DNA from: Candidatus Poribacteria bacterium
Lineage (GTDB): Bacteria; Poribacteria; WGA-4E; WGA-3G
Assembly (NCBI GenBank): GCA_009841255.1
Contig: VXMD01000083.1
Coordinates: 196,584 to 241,969 of the forward strand
Reading direction: 5' to 3'
DNA length: 45,386 bases
Positions 1 to 9,165 of this stretch are shown in pieces; the first letter of the stretch is position 1; every line of letters starts with the position of its first letter. The notes beneath the pieces are model-generated. The model had not been told where the DNA came from, searched no databases, and worked only from the letters and a program-made list of their open reading frames with translations. Position numbers and translations under genes: made by a program.

Positions 1-30
1 GGTTAGAACTTCCACATGCCTTTACGTATA

Positions 31-57
31 TCCGCCTGCGCCGGTGTTGCAGGCTAC
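31..57. repeat. Dispersed hairpin repeat (GCCTGC...GCAGGCTAC family)
   Basis: A short palindrome with arms GCCTGC (34-39) and GCAGGC (49-54), followed by TAC. Related copies lie at about 16744-16770 and 18557-18594, and a compact version (GCCTGC-TAC-GCAGGC) at about 19575-19589. All are intergenic. Function unknown; this looks like a REP-type extragenic repeat. Confidence 0.6.
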
Positions 58-92
58 AATTATGGAACATAGAGTGGAGGAGTAGCCATAAT

Positions 93-1091
93 TCAAAAAT
101 TTGCGCGGAGGTTCGATTGTTCCAGAACCGATGGATTCACGACGGACTCTGGCAGTTTTCCCGTTAGCACGTGTACGACACACGTCGCAGCAGCAACTTC
201 TAAGTCGAGAATCGATTCCTCTGAAATAAAAGCGGCGTGCGGTGTAGCGACGACACTGTCGAGGGTAAGTAGTTCTTCGTTCTGTTCAGGCGGTTCAGTT
301 TCCAATACGTCCAAACCGGCACCGGCAATTTCAGCGTTGCGGAGCGCCGCAGTGAGGGCAGCGGTATCCACAATACCCCCACGCGCCGTGTTAATCAGAT
401 AAGCCGTCGGTTTCATTGCCTGAAATTCTGCCTCCCCAAACATACCCTGTGTTTCTGGTGTCAAGGGTGCATGGATCGTGATAAAATCAGACGTTACGAG
501 GAGCTCTGAAAACGAAACTTTTTGTGCGCCATGCTGCTGAATTAATTCAGGGTCGGTACGTGGGGAACAGATATTGACTGTAAACCCGAACGCTTTCGCT
601 TTCGGCACAATTGACCGCCCAATCCGTCCGAATCCGACGACACCGAGCGTTTTGCCTCGAATTCTGCGCATCGATGGTCCGATGTTCTGTTCCCATGTGC
701 CTCCCTTGACCGCCCGATCAAACCGCGGGATTTTTCGCGCACACGCCAGCAGCAACCCCATGGCGTGGTCCGAAACCTCATCGATACAATACGCAGGGAC
801 GTTGGTGACAACAATACCGTGTTCCGTAGCGACTTCCACATCAATGTTGTCTAATCCAATACCGCAACGCCCAATAATCTGGCATTTCTGAGCAGCAGCG
901 ATAACAGGTGCCCGAACGGGTTTCCAGCAGGTAAGGATGCCATCCATGGTTGGCACAAGCGTTAGGAGTTCTGCTTCATCGCCAGTCTCTGCGGCGACGA
1001 GTTCCGCCCCGATCTCGGCAAGTACTTGTCGTTCAGGTTCTATAGAGGGCCAGGCGTAATCGGTGATGAGGATTTTCCAGCTGTTTTGCAT
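93..1091 (-). CDS. D-2-hydroxyacid dehydrogenase (phosphoglycerate dehydrogenase-like)
   Basis: NAD-dependent oxidoreductase of the D-isomer-specific 2-hydroxyacid dehydrogenase family, 332 residues, the usual family length. The Rossmann fingerprint GFGRIG is at about residues 153-158. The catalytic triad is visible as Arg237 (TARGG), Glu266 (before PP) and His285 (TPHAAF). Such enzymes interconvert a 2-oxoacid and a D-2-hydroxyacid in the cytoplasm; the exact substrate (3-phosphoglycerate, glyoxylate/hydroxypyruvate, other) cannot be read from the sequence, and there is no C-terminal ACT regulatory domain as in many SerA proteins. The start ATG at 1091 follows the conserved leader CCGCAAGGTA-ATTAAAAA, seen before four other genes here. 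The neighbouring FAD-linked oxidase, 163 bp upstream and co-oriented, also acts on 2-hydroxyacids, so a shared pathway is plausible. Confidence 0.9.
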   Translation of the reverse strand: MQNSWKILITDYAWPSIEPERQVLAEIGAELVAAETGDEAELLTLVPTMDGILTCWKPVRAPVIAAAQKCQIIGRCGIGLDNIDVEVATEHGIVVTNVPAYCIDEVSDHAMGLLLACARKIPRFDRAVKGGTWEQNIGPSMRRIRGKTLGVVGFGRIGRSIVPKAKAFGFTVNICSPRTDPELIQQHGAQKVSFSELLVTSDFITIHAPLTPETQGMFGEAEFQAMKPTAYLINTARGGIVDTAALTAALRNAEIAGAGLDVLETEPPEQNEELLTLDSVVATPHAAFISEESILDLEVAAATCVVHVLTGKLPESVVNPSVLEQSNLRANF

Positions 1092-1114
1092 TTTTTAATC
1101 CTACCTTGCGGAAG
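1092..1114 (-). promoter_or_regulatory. Conserved translation leader, copy 1
   Basis: On the minus strand the 23 bases before the ATG read CTTCCGCAAGGTA, two variable bases, then ATTAAAAA directly against the start codon. The same arrangement precedes the genes starting at 16681, 18426, 27286 and 30300. AAGG about 10-13 nt before ATG can act as the Shine-Dalgarno sequence. The repetition is seen directly; its function is inferred. Confidence 0.6.
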
Positions 1115-1156
1115 AAGGACGCGGACTTGAACCACTGACGCGTCTTTCTTAAATCT

Positions 1157-1182
1157 GAAGAAACACCCAAGCAAAAACCCCT
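1157..1182. repeat. 26-bp dispersed repeat (also at 12165-12189)
   Basis: The segment beginning GAAGAAACACCCAAGC and ending in AAAAACCCC recurs exactly at about 12165-12189, where it sits inside another repeat. Intergenic, between two hydroxyacid-oxidising genes. No function is apparent. Confidence 0.6.
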
Positions 1183-1254
1183 CCACTTTGTTACGGGCTA
1201 CGGTCCCGCAAGAAGGCACAATTTTTCTTTCTGCGACAAGATCGAAAAACGCGT

Positions 1255-2637
1255 CTATAAGAAGACCTTGCCGGGGTTCATCAAATTTAGGGGATCCAAA
1301 GCATTTTTGATAGCACGCATTAAATTGATTGCCGATCCGTGTTCCTTTTGTAATGCCTGTCTTTTGCCAATACCGACACCGTGTTCACCGGTGCAGGTGC
1401 CTCCCATCTCCAAGGCGATGTCTACAATCCGATGGCTGAGTTGCTGAGCCTCCGCTAATTCATCTGCGTTATCAACTTCAAGCGGAAAAACAACGTGAAA
1501 ATTCCCGTCTCCAACGTGTCCGAGGAGCGACGGGTCAAGGCTCGATGTAGCGAGCAGTGCTTTCGTTTTGGCGATGCACTCGGCAAGTTCGGATATCGGG
1601 ACGCAGACATCCGTAACGTAGCCGACAGAACCGGGACGGCGGTTCAAAGCGGCGTAGTAACTATCGTATCGGGCTTGCCAGAGCCGTTTGCGTTCGTCTT
1701 CGTCTGTTGCCCATCGGAAATCGCCGCTGCCGTGTGCTGCTGCAACAGTCCCAGCAATCTCAGAACTCTCTGCGACGGTATGCGCCGAGCCGTGGAATTC
1801 AAAGAAGAGGGTCGGTGCGACTTCGTACACTAACCCTGCATACTTGTTGACGGCATCCATTTGGCGTTCATCTAAAAGCTCAATACGGGCGATGCTAACC
1901 CCTCTACCGATAAGTTCAATAACGGTGTCTACCGCTGCGGATACGGTTGGAAAGGCACAGACAGCGGATGCCACCGCCTCTGGCAACCGTGTTAATTTGA
2001 GCGTGACTTCAGTAATAATCCCTAACGTGCCTTCAGAACCGATGAAAAGACGTGTGAGATCGTAGCCTGCGGCAGACTTCCGAGCCCTGCCCCCCGTCTG
2101 GACGATAGAACCATCGGCAGTGACGACAGTCAAACCGAGGACGTTATCGAGCATCGTGCCATATCGGACAGCACTTGTACCGGACGCCCGCGTCGCTGCC
2201 ATCCCACCCAATGAGGCATCTGCACCTGGATCAACGGAGAAATGGAGTCGTGTCCCGATCTCCGCGAGATGCGTGTTCAATTGCAGCCGCGTTACACCCG
2301 CTTGGACGGTGGCATCTCTGTCATCTTGACTGACGCGAAGGATACGGTTCATCTCGTTCAGAGCCATACAGAGCACGCCTTCAGTTGTGACGACAGCACC
2401 TTCAACCCCCGTACCCGTGCCGTAAGGAACAATCGGCATCTTATATTTCCCACAGATTTTAACAATTTCGGCGACTTCAACGTTGGTTTTCGGGAAAGCG
2501 ACAGCATCTGGGAGCGCGCCCCAGTGATAGGAGGCATCGCGGGCGTGCGCATCCCGGACGGCACTATCCGTGGTGAAGCGTGCTCCGAGAAGTGTATGGA
2601 GTTCTTTATGGGAGTGCTTTAAGTCGTGTTGATTCAT
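1255..2637 (-). CDS. FAD-linked 2-hydroxyacid oxidase/dehydrogenase (GlcD / D-lactate dehydrogenase type)
   Basis: 460 residues, the normal size for the FAD_binding_4 plus FAD-oxidase C-terminal architecture. The PCMH-type FAD loop is seen as PYGTGTGVEGAVV (around residue 70) and a second FAD segment as GSEGTLGIITEVTL (around 200). The C-terminal half carries GHVGDGNFHVVF and GEHGVGIGKR, typical of D-lactate dehydrogenase (cytochrome) and glycolate oxidase subunit GlcD. It would oxidise D-lactate, glycolate or a similar D-2-hydroxyacid and pass electrons to the respiratory chain; the substrate is not resolved. There is no GlcE or GlcF neighbour. The ATG at 2637 has no Shine-Dalgarno sequence but lies 9 nt beyond the -10 box of a good promoter, so the mRNA may be leaderless. 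Confidence 0.9.
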   Translation of the reverse strand: MNQHDLKHSHKELHTLLGARFTTDSAVRDAHARDASYHWGALPDAVAFPKTNVEVAEIVKICGKYKMPIVPYGTGTGVEGAVVTTEGVLCMALNEMNRILRVSQDDRDATVQAGVTRLQLNTHLAEIGTRLHFSVDPGADASLGGMAATRASGTSAVRYGTMLDNVLGLTVVTADGSIVQTGGRARKSAAGYDLTRLFIGSEGTLGIITEVTLKLTRLPEAVASAVCAFPTVSAAVDTVIELIGRGVSIARIELLDERQMDAVNKYAGLVYEVAPTLFFEFHGSAHTVAESSEIAGTVAAAHGSGDFRWATDEDERKRLWQARYDSYYAALNRRPGSVGYVTDVCVPISELAECIAKTKALLATSSLDPSLLGHVGDGNFHVVFPLEVDNADELAEAQQLSHRIVDIALEMGGTCTGEHGVGIGKRQALQKEHGSAINLMRAIKNALDPLNLMNPGKVFL

Positions 2638-2646
2638 GCTACGGGT

Positions 2647-2675
2647 ATTTTAGCATAATTTGGGCGTGATGGCAA
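2647..2675 (-). promoter_or_regulatory. Sigma70-type promoter for the GlcD-like gene
   Basis: On the minus strand: TTGCCA (2670-2675), a 17-bp spacer, then TAAAAT (2647-2652) with an extended -10 TG. Each hexamer matches the consensus at 5 of 6 positions. The start codon is only 9 nt downstream of the -10 box, so the transcript start should fall at or within a few bases of ATG. Confidence 0.55.
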
Positions 2676-2844
2676 AGGAAAAATTACAGGAAGGGCTCGG
2701 ACAGGTTTTAGCAGAGGAGGGTGAACAGCAGTTTGTTGTTGGTAGTTCGATATCGTTATCCTCAGCGTATTGGTGTTGGTTTTGCCCAGCCTAAAAGGCC
2801 ATGCTACGAAAGAAAAGAATTTCAGGGGCGTGAAACGACGAGAC

Positions 2845-2870
2845 GGGCGAGGGGACCTCGCCCCTACGAG
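2845..2870. repeat. Dispersed GGGC...GCCC hairpin
   Basis: Perfect stem GGGCGAGG / CCTCGCCC with a GGA loop, followed by CTACGAG. The family recurs at 12148-12196 (interrupted), 13446-13467, 20557-20572, 35572-35592 and 42256-42276, with different but self-complementary arms. It abuts the stop codon of the Res gene, so it may also help end transcription, but there is no T-run. Confidence 0.6.
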
Positions 2871-5800
2871 GTGTTTAGAGTCGGTGTGTATTCTTGGAAG
2901 ATTGGGGAGAGGTAAGTTGGATCAGCGGGATCGCGGAAAAGGATATGCCATTCTTCTGCAAATTCTCGTCTCTCTATACCTTCTCTGCGGCGGAGAACTT
3001 GAAAATCAGTTTTTGAGATGATAAAGGAATCCATCTGGACATGTTCGCCACGGAAGCGTTCATAAGAGAGAGTTCGTAGTCTTTTGAAGAGGGTGATTTT
3101 CTCGTTGTGCTCGTTAATGGCATCATGCACCATACCGTGAGGTTCAATGAAAACGATACGCTGCTTCGCGCCCTCGGTTATCCAGAGGATAAAGTCGGGA
3201 TAAAAACCTTCATTCTGATAGAAACCGATTCCTTTGCCTCGACTCTGGTTGCGTAAGAGGAAAACCTCGTTTTTGGCGAGAGGCACCTCACCTTGCTGAC
3301 GGACGTAACTGCGCAGATCTTCTACAAAGAGTTTCTCGCTTTCTTCTAAGGCAGACGGTGTAGTTCGCCACGAGTTGTTGGCATTGGTGATCGCGAGCAG
3401 CGGTTGATAGAGGTGTCGATCATTATAGGCGTTGGGTAGATCGGTTACATTAGGTCCGTATATTGCGCCACTCTCTATAAGATTTTGGATCTGGGGTTCA
3501 AGTTCATGTGCTTCGTCTCGGGGAATATAGATTCTCCAATCTGTGAAGTTATCATCGTCCTCTTTTAAGGTGTCCAATCTTATTCTGTTGCCACTCCACC
3601 GTTTCTGAATAATACGGTAGAATTTGGCGATATACTTGCGGAGCAGTGTAATTACCAATTCTTCTAAGCGAGTAACCTCTTCGAGCGATGTTGGCTTGAC
3701 TTCTGATTCTTTCCTGACCGTGAGACCATACAATTCTTGGTCTGGATCCATGACTGTTTGAAGACTGTGGACATCAAAGATAAGATTGTGAAACTGCTTT
3801 TCCTGCTTGTATTCGAGTAACTCTAAATATACCTTTTGCCAATCCAATAACTCCAACATTTCTTTTTCAATTTTGCGCTCTAAGGTTGCTGTTGATTGAC
3901 TCCCCTGGATGCCTTGTTGTGAACTGCTCCCGATAATCTCAACGATTTGTGTCGTGTGAGTGATATAGGCGGCACTATTAACAGTGAGTGGGACGCACTG
4001 TCCTTTAGCAGCTTCATTGTAAGGATCGACTTTCGGAACAAAAAGGCGACGCTCAAGGAAACTTTCATTAGAAATGATGGGAATCTCCATCTGGATAGGT
4101 TCATCAAGCTCTATACCTTCGCGCATCAGGTAATCTCGGAATTGTGCCATAAAGTTAGCACGAACGGCAAAAATGTTTAGGGTTTCCAGCAGGGATATGT
4201 GGGGTGGATGTTCACCCTCAAAGGCAGCACTACGTTTGAGACTCATATCTTTGCCGCGTAGGCGGACACCCCGCCCGAACAACTGAATAATCTGAGAACC
4301 TTCCTGTCTGCCGATATTGAGGAGTCCCATCGCAGTGACACGCCAGCTGTCCCAGCCTTCAATGAACTTTTTCGCGCCAATGAGGATATTGATGGAACTA
4401 TCAGGCTTGTTAATGTCGTTAAAGAGACTTTCCGTGAGGACATCTTCGGAGTCGGTTTCAATGCCAGCATCATCGTTTGCAATGAGTTTTTTGAAAGCAG
4501 CGGTATCCCCAATGTAGATGAGCCCAAAGTTTTCGCTGCTGTGAGTGGTTTTCAATGCGATTTCGCCCTGTGCGTTTCGAACATCTTGTAGGTGTAACGC
4601 GCCGCTTGTCTCGGTATGAAAGACCTCGTTAAGAATGCCGACGTAAATTTGCTCTGGTGTTTCGTCAAATCTATTGAGATAGCTGAGTCGGTTTTGAAAG
4701 ACATCAGTGCCGTTGTCATCAGATAAGCCAGAATTGCCGTTGAGAATTTCCTTAATAGCGTTAGTCGCCCAATTTTCTTCGTTTTTTGCGAACCGGTGCA
4801 GGAAACGGATAACGTTAAGGACATCAGAACGGGGGCGGCGGTTTTCGGTATAGACAGCATTAACCTTACTACCGACGAATGCCCATAAGGGTGAGTCTAA
4901 TCCGTAGGTACGCACTGCTTCTGTGTGATGTTTGAAATAGCGGCGTTGTTCGTAGAAACTAAGAAGGTTTCCCAAAAGCAGTATTTCGGTTTGGGTGTCA
5001 TCATCATACTTGACATTGAGGACGCGGAAATTCTTGCCGTATCCGTCGTCGTAGAAATATCGGTATGAGTAGTCAAAGATGATTGCTTTACCGTATTCTT
5101 CAACGAGGTCGGCATTTTTGGCAGCGGCGAGTGCTTGTCCAAAGGTTGCGCTGTATTCAAAAGTGAAGCCAGTTTCACCGAGTCTATCGCGGATTTTGCG
5201 CCAAACTTCGCCGCCACTGCCTTTATGTCCTTCATCCACGAGGATGAGGTTTTTGCCTTCAAACGCCTCAACTTCAACACTTTCGCCTTCACCTGTCTTT
5301 TCCTCAACCAACTTTGTGATTTCAATGACTTGGACTGCATTTTTCGCATGTGGAGAATTGTTTCCTTCTATGCTAAACCGTTCACTTCGGATGTCAGAAG
5401 ATGCCATTTCCCGCATGTGTTGCTCGCTTAAGCCTTCGTTGGGTGTGATAAGAACAATGTGGTCCAATGCCTCTTTGCTGTAGTGAAGGAACTGATGGTA
5501 ATTGATGTGCATGATGAGGGTTTTACCGGCACCTGTTGCCATCCAGAAGGCGAGTTTCTCAAGGTCCGCGTCTATGAAGTGTGTATCCATGGGATCGCTG
5601 GGAGCTCTCGCATCATTACGCCTTTGGACAAAAGCGTTGAGTTGGCGCAAAAGTTCCGCGGGTCTATTGAATTTCCAGTCCAAAAAAATTTCGGTGTAGA
5701 GGAGTGCAAGGTATTGAAAATAGCGGAGGACAATTGGCTGTGGGCGTGTGTCGTTTATAACGGACAGATGCCGTTTGATATTGTCATCGTAAGTTCGCAA

Positions 5801-6007
5801 TCCTCTTTCAACTGCTGAATTTGGTTCTGCACGAGAGATCAAAAATTCGCAGATTGGGGAGTATCCGTCTGGATTGAAACCTTCGTCATGGTTTTTTATA
5901 TTATTAAGAAGGTCGCGCGTGGTTTTATATCCGAAGTGGCTGTTGAGCCATTGGTGCAAGGTGAGATGGTTGTCAAGTGGGCGTTGTAAATTGTTTCTGC
6001 TGGGCAT
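2864..6007 (-). CDS. Type III restriction endonuclease subunit Res
   Basis: 1047 residues; ATP-dependent translocase and nuclease subunit of a type III restriction-modification system. SF2 helicase motifs are in order: Walker A ATGAGKTLIMH (about residue 155), motif II DEGH (about 255), motif III SAT, and motif VI with QLFGRGVRLRGK. Near the C terminus (about 932-956) PDFILWI and VFIEPHGM form a PD-(D/E)XK-like nuclease; the expected ExK lysine reads as His here (E-P-H). It starts 19 bp after the mod stop codon, so the two are one operon. Res would cut unmodified DNA only in complex with Mod, and Mod is frame-split in this sequence. If Mod is off, Res should be inactive, as in known phase-variable type III systems. 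Confidence 0.9.
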   Translation of the reverse strand: MPSRNNLQRPLDNHLTLHQWLNSHFGYKTTRDLLNNIKNHDEGFNPDGYSPICEFLISRAEPNSAVERGLRTYDDNIKRHLSVINDTRPQPIVLRYFQYLALLYTEIFLDWKFNRPAELLRQLNAFVQRRNDARAPSDPMDTHFIDADLEKLAFWMATGAGKTLIMHINYHQFLHYSKEALDHIVLITPNEGLSEQHMREMASSDIRSERFSIEGNNSPHAKNAVQVIEITKLVEEKTGEGESVEVEAFEGKNLILVDEGHKGSGGEVWRKIRDRLGETGFTFEYSATFGQALAAAKNADLVEEYGKAIIFDYSYRYFYDDGYGKNFRVLNVKYDDDTQTEILLLGNLLSFYEQRRYFKHHTEAVRTYGLDSPLWAFVGSKVNAVYTENRRPRSDVLNVIRFLHRFAKNEENWATNAIKEILNGNSGLSDDNGTDVFQNRLSYLNRFDETPEQIYVGILNEVFHTETSGALHLQDVRNAQGEIALKTTHSSENFGLIYIGDTAAFKKLIANDDAGIETDSEDVLTESLFNDINKPDSSINILIGAKKFIEGWDSWRVTAMGLLNIGRQEGSQIIQLFGRGVRLRGKDMSLKRSAAFEGEHPPHISLLETLNIFAVRANFMAQFRDYLMREGIELDEPIQMEIPIISNESFLERRLFVPKVDPYNEAAKGQCVPLTVNSAAYITHTTQIVEIIGSSSQQGIQGSQSTATLERKIEKEMLELLDWQKVYLELLEYKQEKQFHNLIFDVHSLQTVMDPDQELYGLTVRKESEVKPTSLEEVTRLEELVITLLRKYIAKFYRIIQKRWSGNRIRLDTLKEDDDNFTDWRIYIPRDEAHELEPQIQNLIESGAIYGPNVTDLPNAYNDRHLYQPLLAITNANNSWRTTPSALEESEKLFVEDLRSYVRQQGEVPLAKNEVFLLRNQSRGKGIGFYQNEGFYPDFILWITEGAKQRIVFIEPHGMVHDAINEHNEKITLFKRLRTLSYERFRGEHVQMDSFIISKTDFQVLRRREGIERREFAEEWHILFRDPADPTYLSPIFQEYTPTLNTS

Positions 6008-6026
6008 AGTGGTTTGTTTTGGGAAT

Positions 6027-8117
6027 TTATTCTGAAAACATCAGTCGTTTGAAAAGTGGATCTAATGATTCTGCTTCTGGGACGATACTACCGGTGTTGA
6101 CATAGACTTCATCCGCGCCTTCTGTGAATTTGTGTGCTTGAATGAAATGGTAATCTTGTTCCCAATCTGGCGGTTGCCAGCCTTCGGTTTCACGCCAGAT
6201 GATAACGAAGGTTTTTTGCCCAACCGTGCCTCGGTAGACGAGGTAGCGTCTATCGTCATCATAAAGGCATTGACGAGTTTTCACCGAGATACCGACCAGG
6301 TAGTTAAAGGTTTCAGGTAAGTCTACAGTCTGTATTTGCGTCTGTAAACCGCTGGCGATATTGAGTTGATAACTGGAGGGCCGTTGAAGTTCGGCAATAC
6401 TCAAAAATGTAGAACTTTCCTTTGTATCGCTTTGCAACATATAACTCAATCGGTGTTCGTCAGGTAACAGATTTTCATGTTCGGTTTCGTTGAATTCGAT
6501 GTTGTTGAGGGTGTCTTCATAGGATTCAATGCATTGGTATTTGATGATATGGGAGAGGCGGGAGTCAGGGTTAGAACCCCCTCCTACAAAGAAAGGTTTG
6601 GCATCTTTCCATTTTTCGGCGTAGACGGCTTTCTTGATACGTGGTTTGAGGACGGTGTCGAAATGATGCCCCATTTCAATGAGGATGTATTTGCGCTTCC
6701 CACCGTCTTGGCGGTTGAGGTTGATGGTGGCATGGGCGGTAGTACCGGAGCCTGCAAAGTAATCTAGCACTGTTTCGTTCGGGTCCAGGCCGCTAGCACG
6801 AAGGCAATCTAAAACCAGATGCACGGATTTGGGAAAATCAAAATCATTGTTTCCTAACATTCCCTCTAGTAGAGTCGTGCCATAACGTGCCGCTGCATAG
6901 ATCTTTTCATCCCACCATGTTTTTGGAGGCGTTGCCTCCTTCATACGCGATTTATACTCTATGCGAATATTATCCTCACGCCGAACACGATACTCCGCGA
7001 TTTCTTTTGACACAGTCTCCCGGCCATGTCGCCACCTTTTCTCTACACCCGCTTTAATGGGTAAAATACTCACTTCATCCTCATTTGGATCTTCCAAAAC
7101 ATTATAGGCTTGGTCTTCGTCCTTCCAGATCATTCTGGGAATGCGTATAGTGTTATCTGATCTAACGTAAATTGGATAAAATGAACGTGGCCTGTCACTG
7201 CGGTTATCTCCCGGTGGTCGTCGAATTAGATTGTCCCATGTAAAACGTCCTTTTTGGTCTTCGTATGGATAACTGCTCCTTTGCTTCTTTGTCTTTGGCA
7301 AAGTGCCGGAGGACGCATCTGACTTCCCATAAAAAAGCGCGTATTCATGTGCGGGTGAAAAATAGCCAGTTCTAGAACGCCCCTGTGGATTAGAGCGGAC
7401 TGTCGCAATGCCCAATTCTTTCTGAAAAAGATATTCCGAAATCAATCGAAGGGATGAAACTTCCACGTCGTCAATTGCTATACAGATGATTCCGTTATCT
7501 GGTAAGAATTGGCTTGAAAGCGCAAGCCGATCTGTCATCAGTGCCAACCATGAGGAATCTTTGTAGTTATTCTTATACAGAATTGCGGAGGCATCAGTGT
7601 TATAGGGTGGATCAATGTAGATAACTTTTAGGGATTCGCGGTATTTTTCTCTTAACAGATTTAGAGCCTGAAAGTTTTCTCCGTGAATGAGTATCCCATC
7701 CGTTTGACTATCCAAATCGTTAAAATGTGCCAAGAGGCGATCTTTGAAGTCAGCATCAAAGTGACAAGTATCCAAGACGAGATTCGGATTCTCTTTGAGA
7801 AAATCTATGGAGAGAGGCTCCGTATAATCAGCACCAATGAGGTCGTTGCCTATTTCATGAATAGCAAAGAGATTTTTCCACTCCTTAAGCTGCGCAGCAT
7901 TATCAATAACTTCAGGATAGAATTTTGCGGGGATGCGGTCGAGTGTAAGGCAGTAGTCAGTGGAAAGGACGAACTTCCTTTTCAGCCAGAGACGTTTTTG
8001 GAATTCTTCAATATGGGAGAGAAAATCAATAATCTGGGTGGCGATACTGTGAACAAGTTTTGCGGTTTCAAGCCAATTGTTACTATTTGTTAAACAAGGA
8101 TTTACTCCCCCCCCTAA
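6027..8117 (-). CDS. Type III DNA methyltransferase Mod, C-terminal part (out of frame with its N-terminus)
   Basis: Catalytic part of the modification subunit. Motif IV DPPYNTD comes before motif I FAGSGTTAHA, the order of beta-class N6-adenine (or N4-cytosine) methyltransferases to which type III Mod proteins belong. The frame is open from the stop at 8118-8120 to 6027. The only usual start codon near its beginning is a TTG at 7775, which would discard about 110 residues of good coding sequence. It is therefore not an independent gene but the continuation of the reading frame at 8083-9141. The two frames meet exactly at the G8 run at 8107-8114; seven or ten Gs would join them into one protein of about 1037 residues. 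It partners the Res gene directly downstream. Confidence 0.85.
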   Translation of the reverse strand, partial: LGGGVNPCLTNSNNWLETAKLVHSIATQIIDFLSHIEEFQKRLWLKRKFVLSTDYCLTLDRIPAKFYPEVIDNAAQLKEWKNLFAIHEIGNDLIGADYTEPLSIDFLKENPNLVLDTCHFDADFKDRLLAHFNDLDSQTDGILIHGENFQALNLLREKYRESLKVIYIDPPYNTDASAILYKNNYKDSSWLALMTDRLALSSQFLPDNGIICIAIDDVEVSSLRLISEYLFQKELGIATVRSNPQGRSRTGYFSPAHEYALFYGKSDASSGTLPKTKKQRSSYPYEDQKGRFTWDNLIRRPPGDNRSDRPRSFYPIYVRSDNTIRIPRMIWKDEDQAYNVLEDPNEDEVSILPIKAGVEKRWRHGRETVSKEIAEYRVRREDNIRIEYKSRMKEATPPKTWWDEKIYAAARYGTTLLEGMLGNNDFDFPKSVHLVLDCLRASGLDPNETVLDYFAGSGTTAHATINLNRQDGGKRKYILIEMGHHFDTVLKPRIKKAVYAEKWKDAKPFFVGGGSNPDSRLSHIIKYQCIESYEDTLNNIEFNETEHENLLPDEHRLSYMLQSDTKESSTFLSIAELQRPSSYQLNIASGLQTQIQTVDLPETFNYLVGISVKTRQCLYDDDRRYLVYRGTVGQKTFVIIWRETEGWQPPDWEQDYHFIQAHKFTEGADEVYVNTGSIVPEAESLDPLFKRLMFSE

Positions 8118-9141
8118 TTAACTCTGAGTTAACATCTGTTAAAATTAAATCAGATATTGGGATAACCTCGTTTTTAATGTAAATATCGAGTTCACGGTTG
8201 AGGAATCCCCTGAGGTCTTTATGGATGAAGAAGTCTGCAGTGTTGCGGCGTGTGTAGGTGCGGAGGTGTTTCTTGAGAGTAGTTTCACCTTCCGTTTGGT
8301 GTTCTAAAGCAGATAGGACGTTGTAATGGCTAGTCAGACATTTCATGATCTCTGGCTCAGCAGCTTCAAGGATTTTGTCCTGTTGCTTCTGGCCACTATA
8401 GCGTTTCTTATCTTCATCAGTGAGAGGACGGTATTCAAAGGGGATGCAGATCTCATGAGTTTCTGATTCGTAGGTTGTCTCGGCAGATAGAGGAACGAAA
8501 AAACGTTTCGTGCCTTTGATGTCATCCTTTTCAATATCTACATCACGAAGGTCAAAGGTAACAGTAACGCCTTGAGATTTGAAACGATAGGTGGAGAAGT
8601 GCTCACCGCTTTTCACATAATGCTGATCCCGATTTGCCCAATGGAGGTAGACTTCCTCGCCGTTGTATGGGACAGCGTAGCGTTCCGTTTGGGAATAACG
8701 TCTACGTGGAATGAAATCGCCGTTGTCGTAGTAGCGTGAGAAAAAAGTGTAGAGATGGTTATAAACGGCATCTTCGCGCTGGTCGCGATTTGGCGGGAAA
8801 CCGTGTTGTTCTCTTGCCTCAAGGTATTGCTGGATAAGAGGTCTTTCTCTGTATGCCTCATTGATGAGATTGCCATCAGCATCCAACATTTCCTCTCCGA
8901 GATTGTTCCCGAATTCTCGGACTTGATTTTCAAGTTCGGTTATGCGTTCCCGTGCAGATTCTACTTCGGTGTTTGCTTCAAGCTCATTGTTAACGATAGC
9001 CGGTAGTTCTTCGTAAATGAAGGCTTGGATTTGCTCGCGTCGATAGTTGATGATGCGGTAGATACCGAAGTCAAGGTCGGCAGCATCTGCACGGAAGAGT
9101 TGTTGGAGAAGATTTTGTAGTTTTTGTTGGGATGTTTGCAT
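8083..9141 (-). CDS. Type III DNA methyltransferase Mod, N-terminal part (truncated by frameshift at G8)
   Basis: 352 residues as read, ending 7 codons after a run of eight Gs. The opening (LLQQLFRADAADLDFGIYRI) is typical of long Mod-like methyltransferases paired with DEAD-box Res subunits. A Glu-rich helical stretch follows at about 55-85. No methyltransferase motif is present in this part; those lie in the next frame (6027-8117). One G fewer, or two more, restores the full-length protein. The gene starts 24 bp after the stop of the coiled-coil membrane protein gene and has no strong Shine-Dalgarno sequence, so translation may be coupled. Either a phase-OFF allele or a homopolymer sequencing/assembly error. 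Confidence 0.85.
   Translation of the reverse strand: MQTSQQKLQNLLQQLFRADAADLDFGIYRIINYRREQIQAFIYEELPAIVNNELEANTEVESARERITELENQVREFGNNLGEEMLDADGNLINEAYRERPLIQQYLEAREQHGFPPNRDQREDAVYNHLYTFFSRYYDNGDFIPRRRYSQTERYAVPYNGEEVYLHWANRDQHYVKSGEHFSTYRFKSQGVTVTFDLRDVDIEKDDIKGTKRFFVPLSAETTYESETHEICIPFEYRPLTDEDKKRYSGQKQQDKILEAAEPEIMKCLTSHYNVLSALEHQTEGETTLKKHLRTYTRRNTADFFIHKDLRGFLNRELDIYIKNEVIPISDLILTDVNSELIRGGSKSLFNK
8107..8114 (-). repeat. G8 homopolymer inside mod (possible phase-variation tract)
   Basis: Eight consecutive Gs on the coding strand (C8 on plus). The upstream frame runs into a TAG at 8083 after it; the downstream frame has a stop (TAA at 8118-8120) just before it. Gain or loss of Gs here would switch Mod between full length and truncated. 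Confidence 0.8.
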
Positions 9142-9165
9142 ATTTTTTCAATAAAGCGGAGGCAC

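Noticed and set aside
7683-8093. 136-residue plus-strand ORF across the mod split
   Set aside because: The minus strand here translates into good Mod sequence in the C-terminal frame; the plus frame is a shadow.
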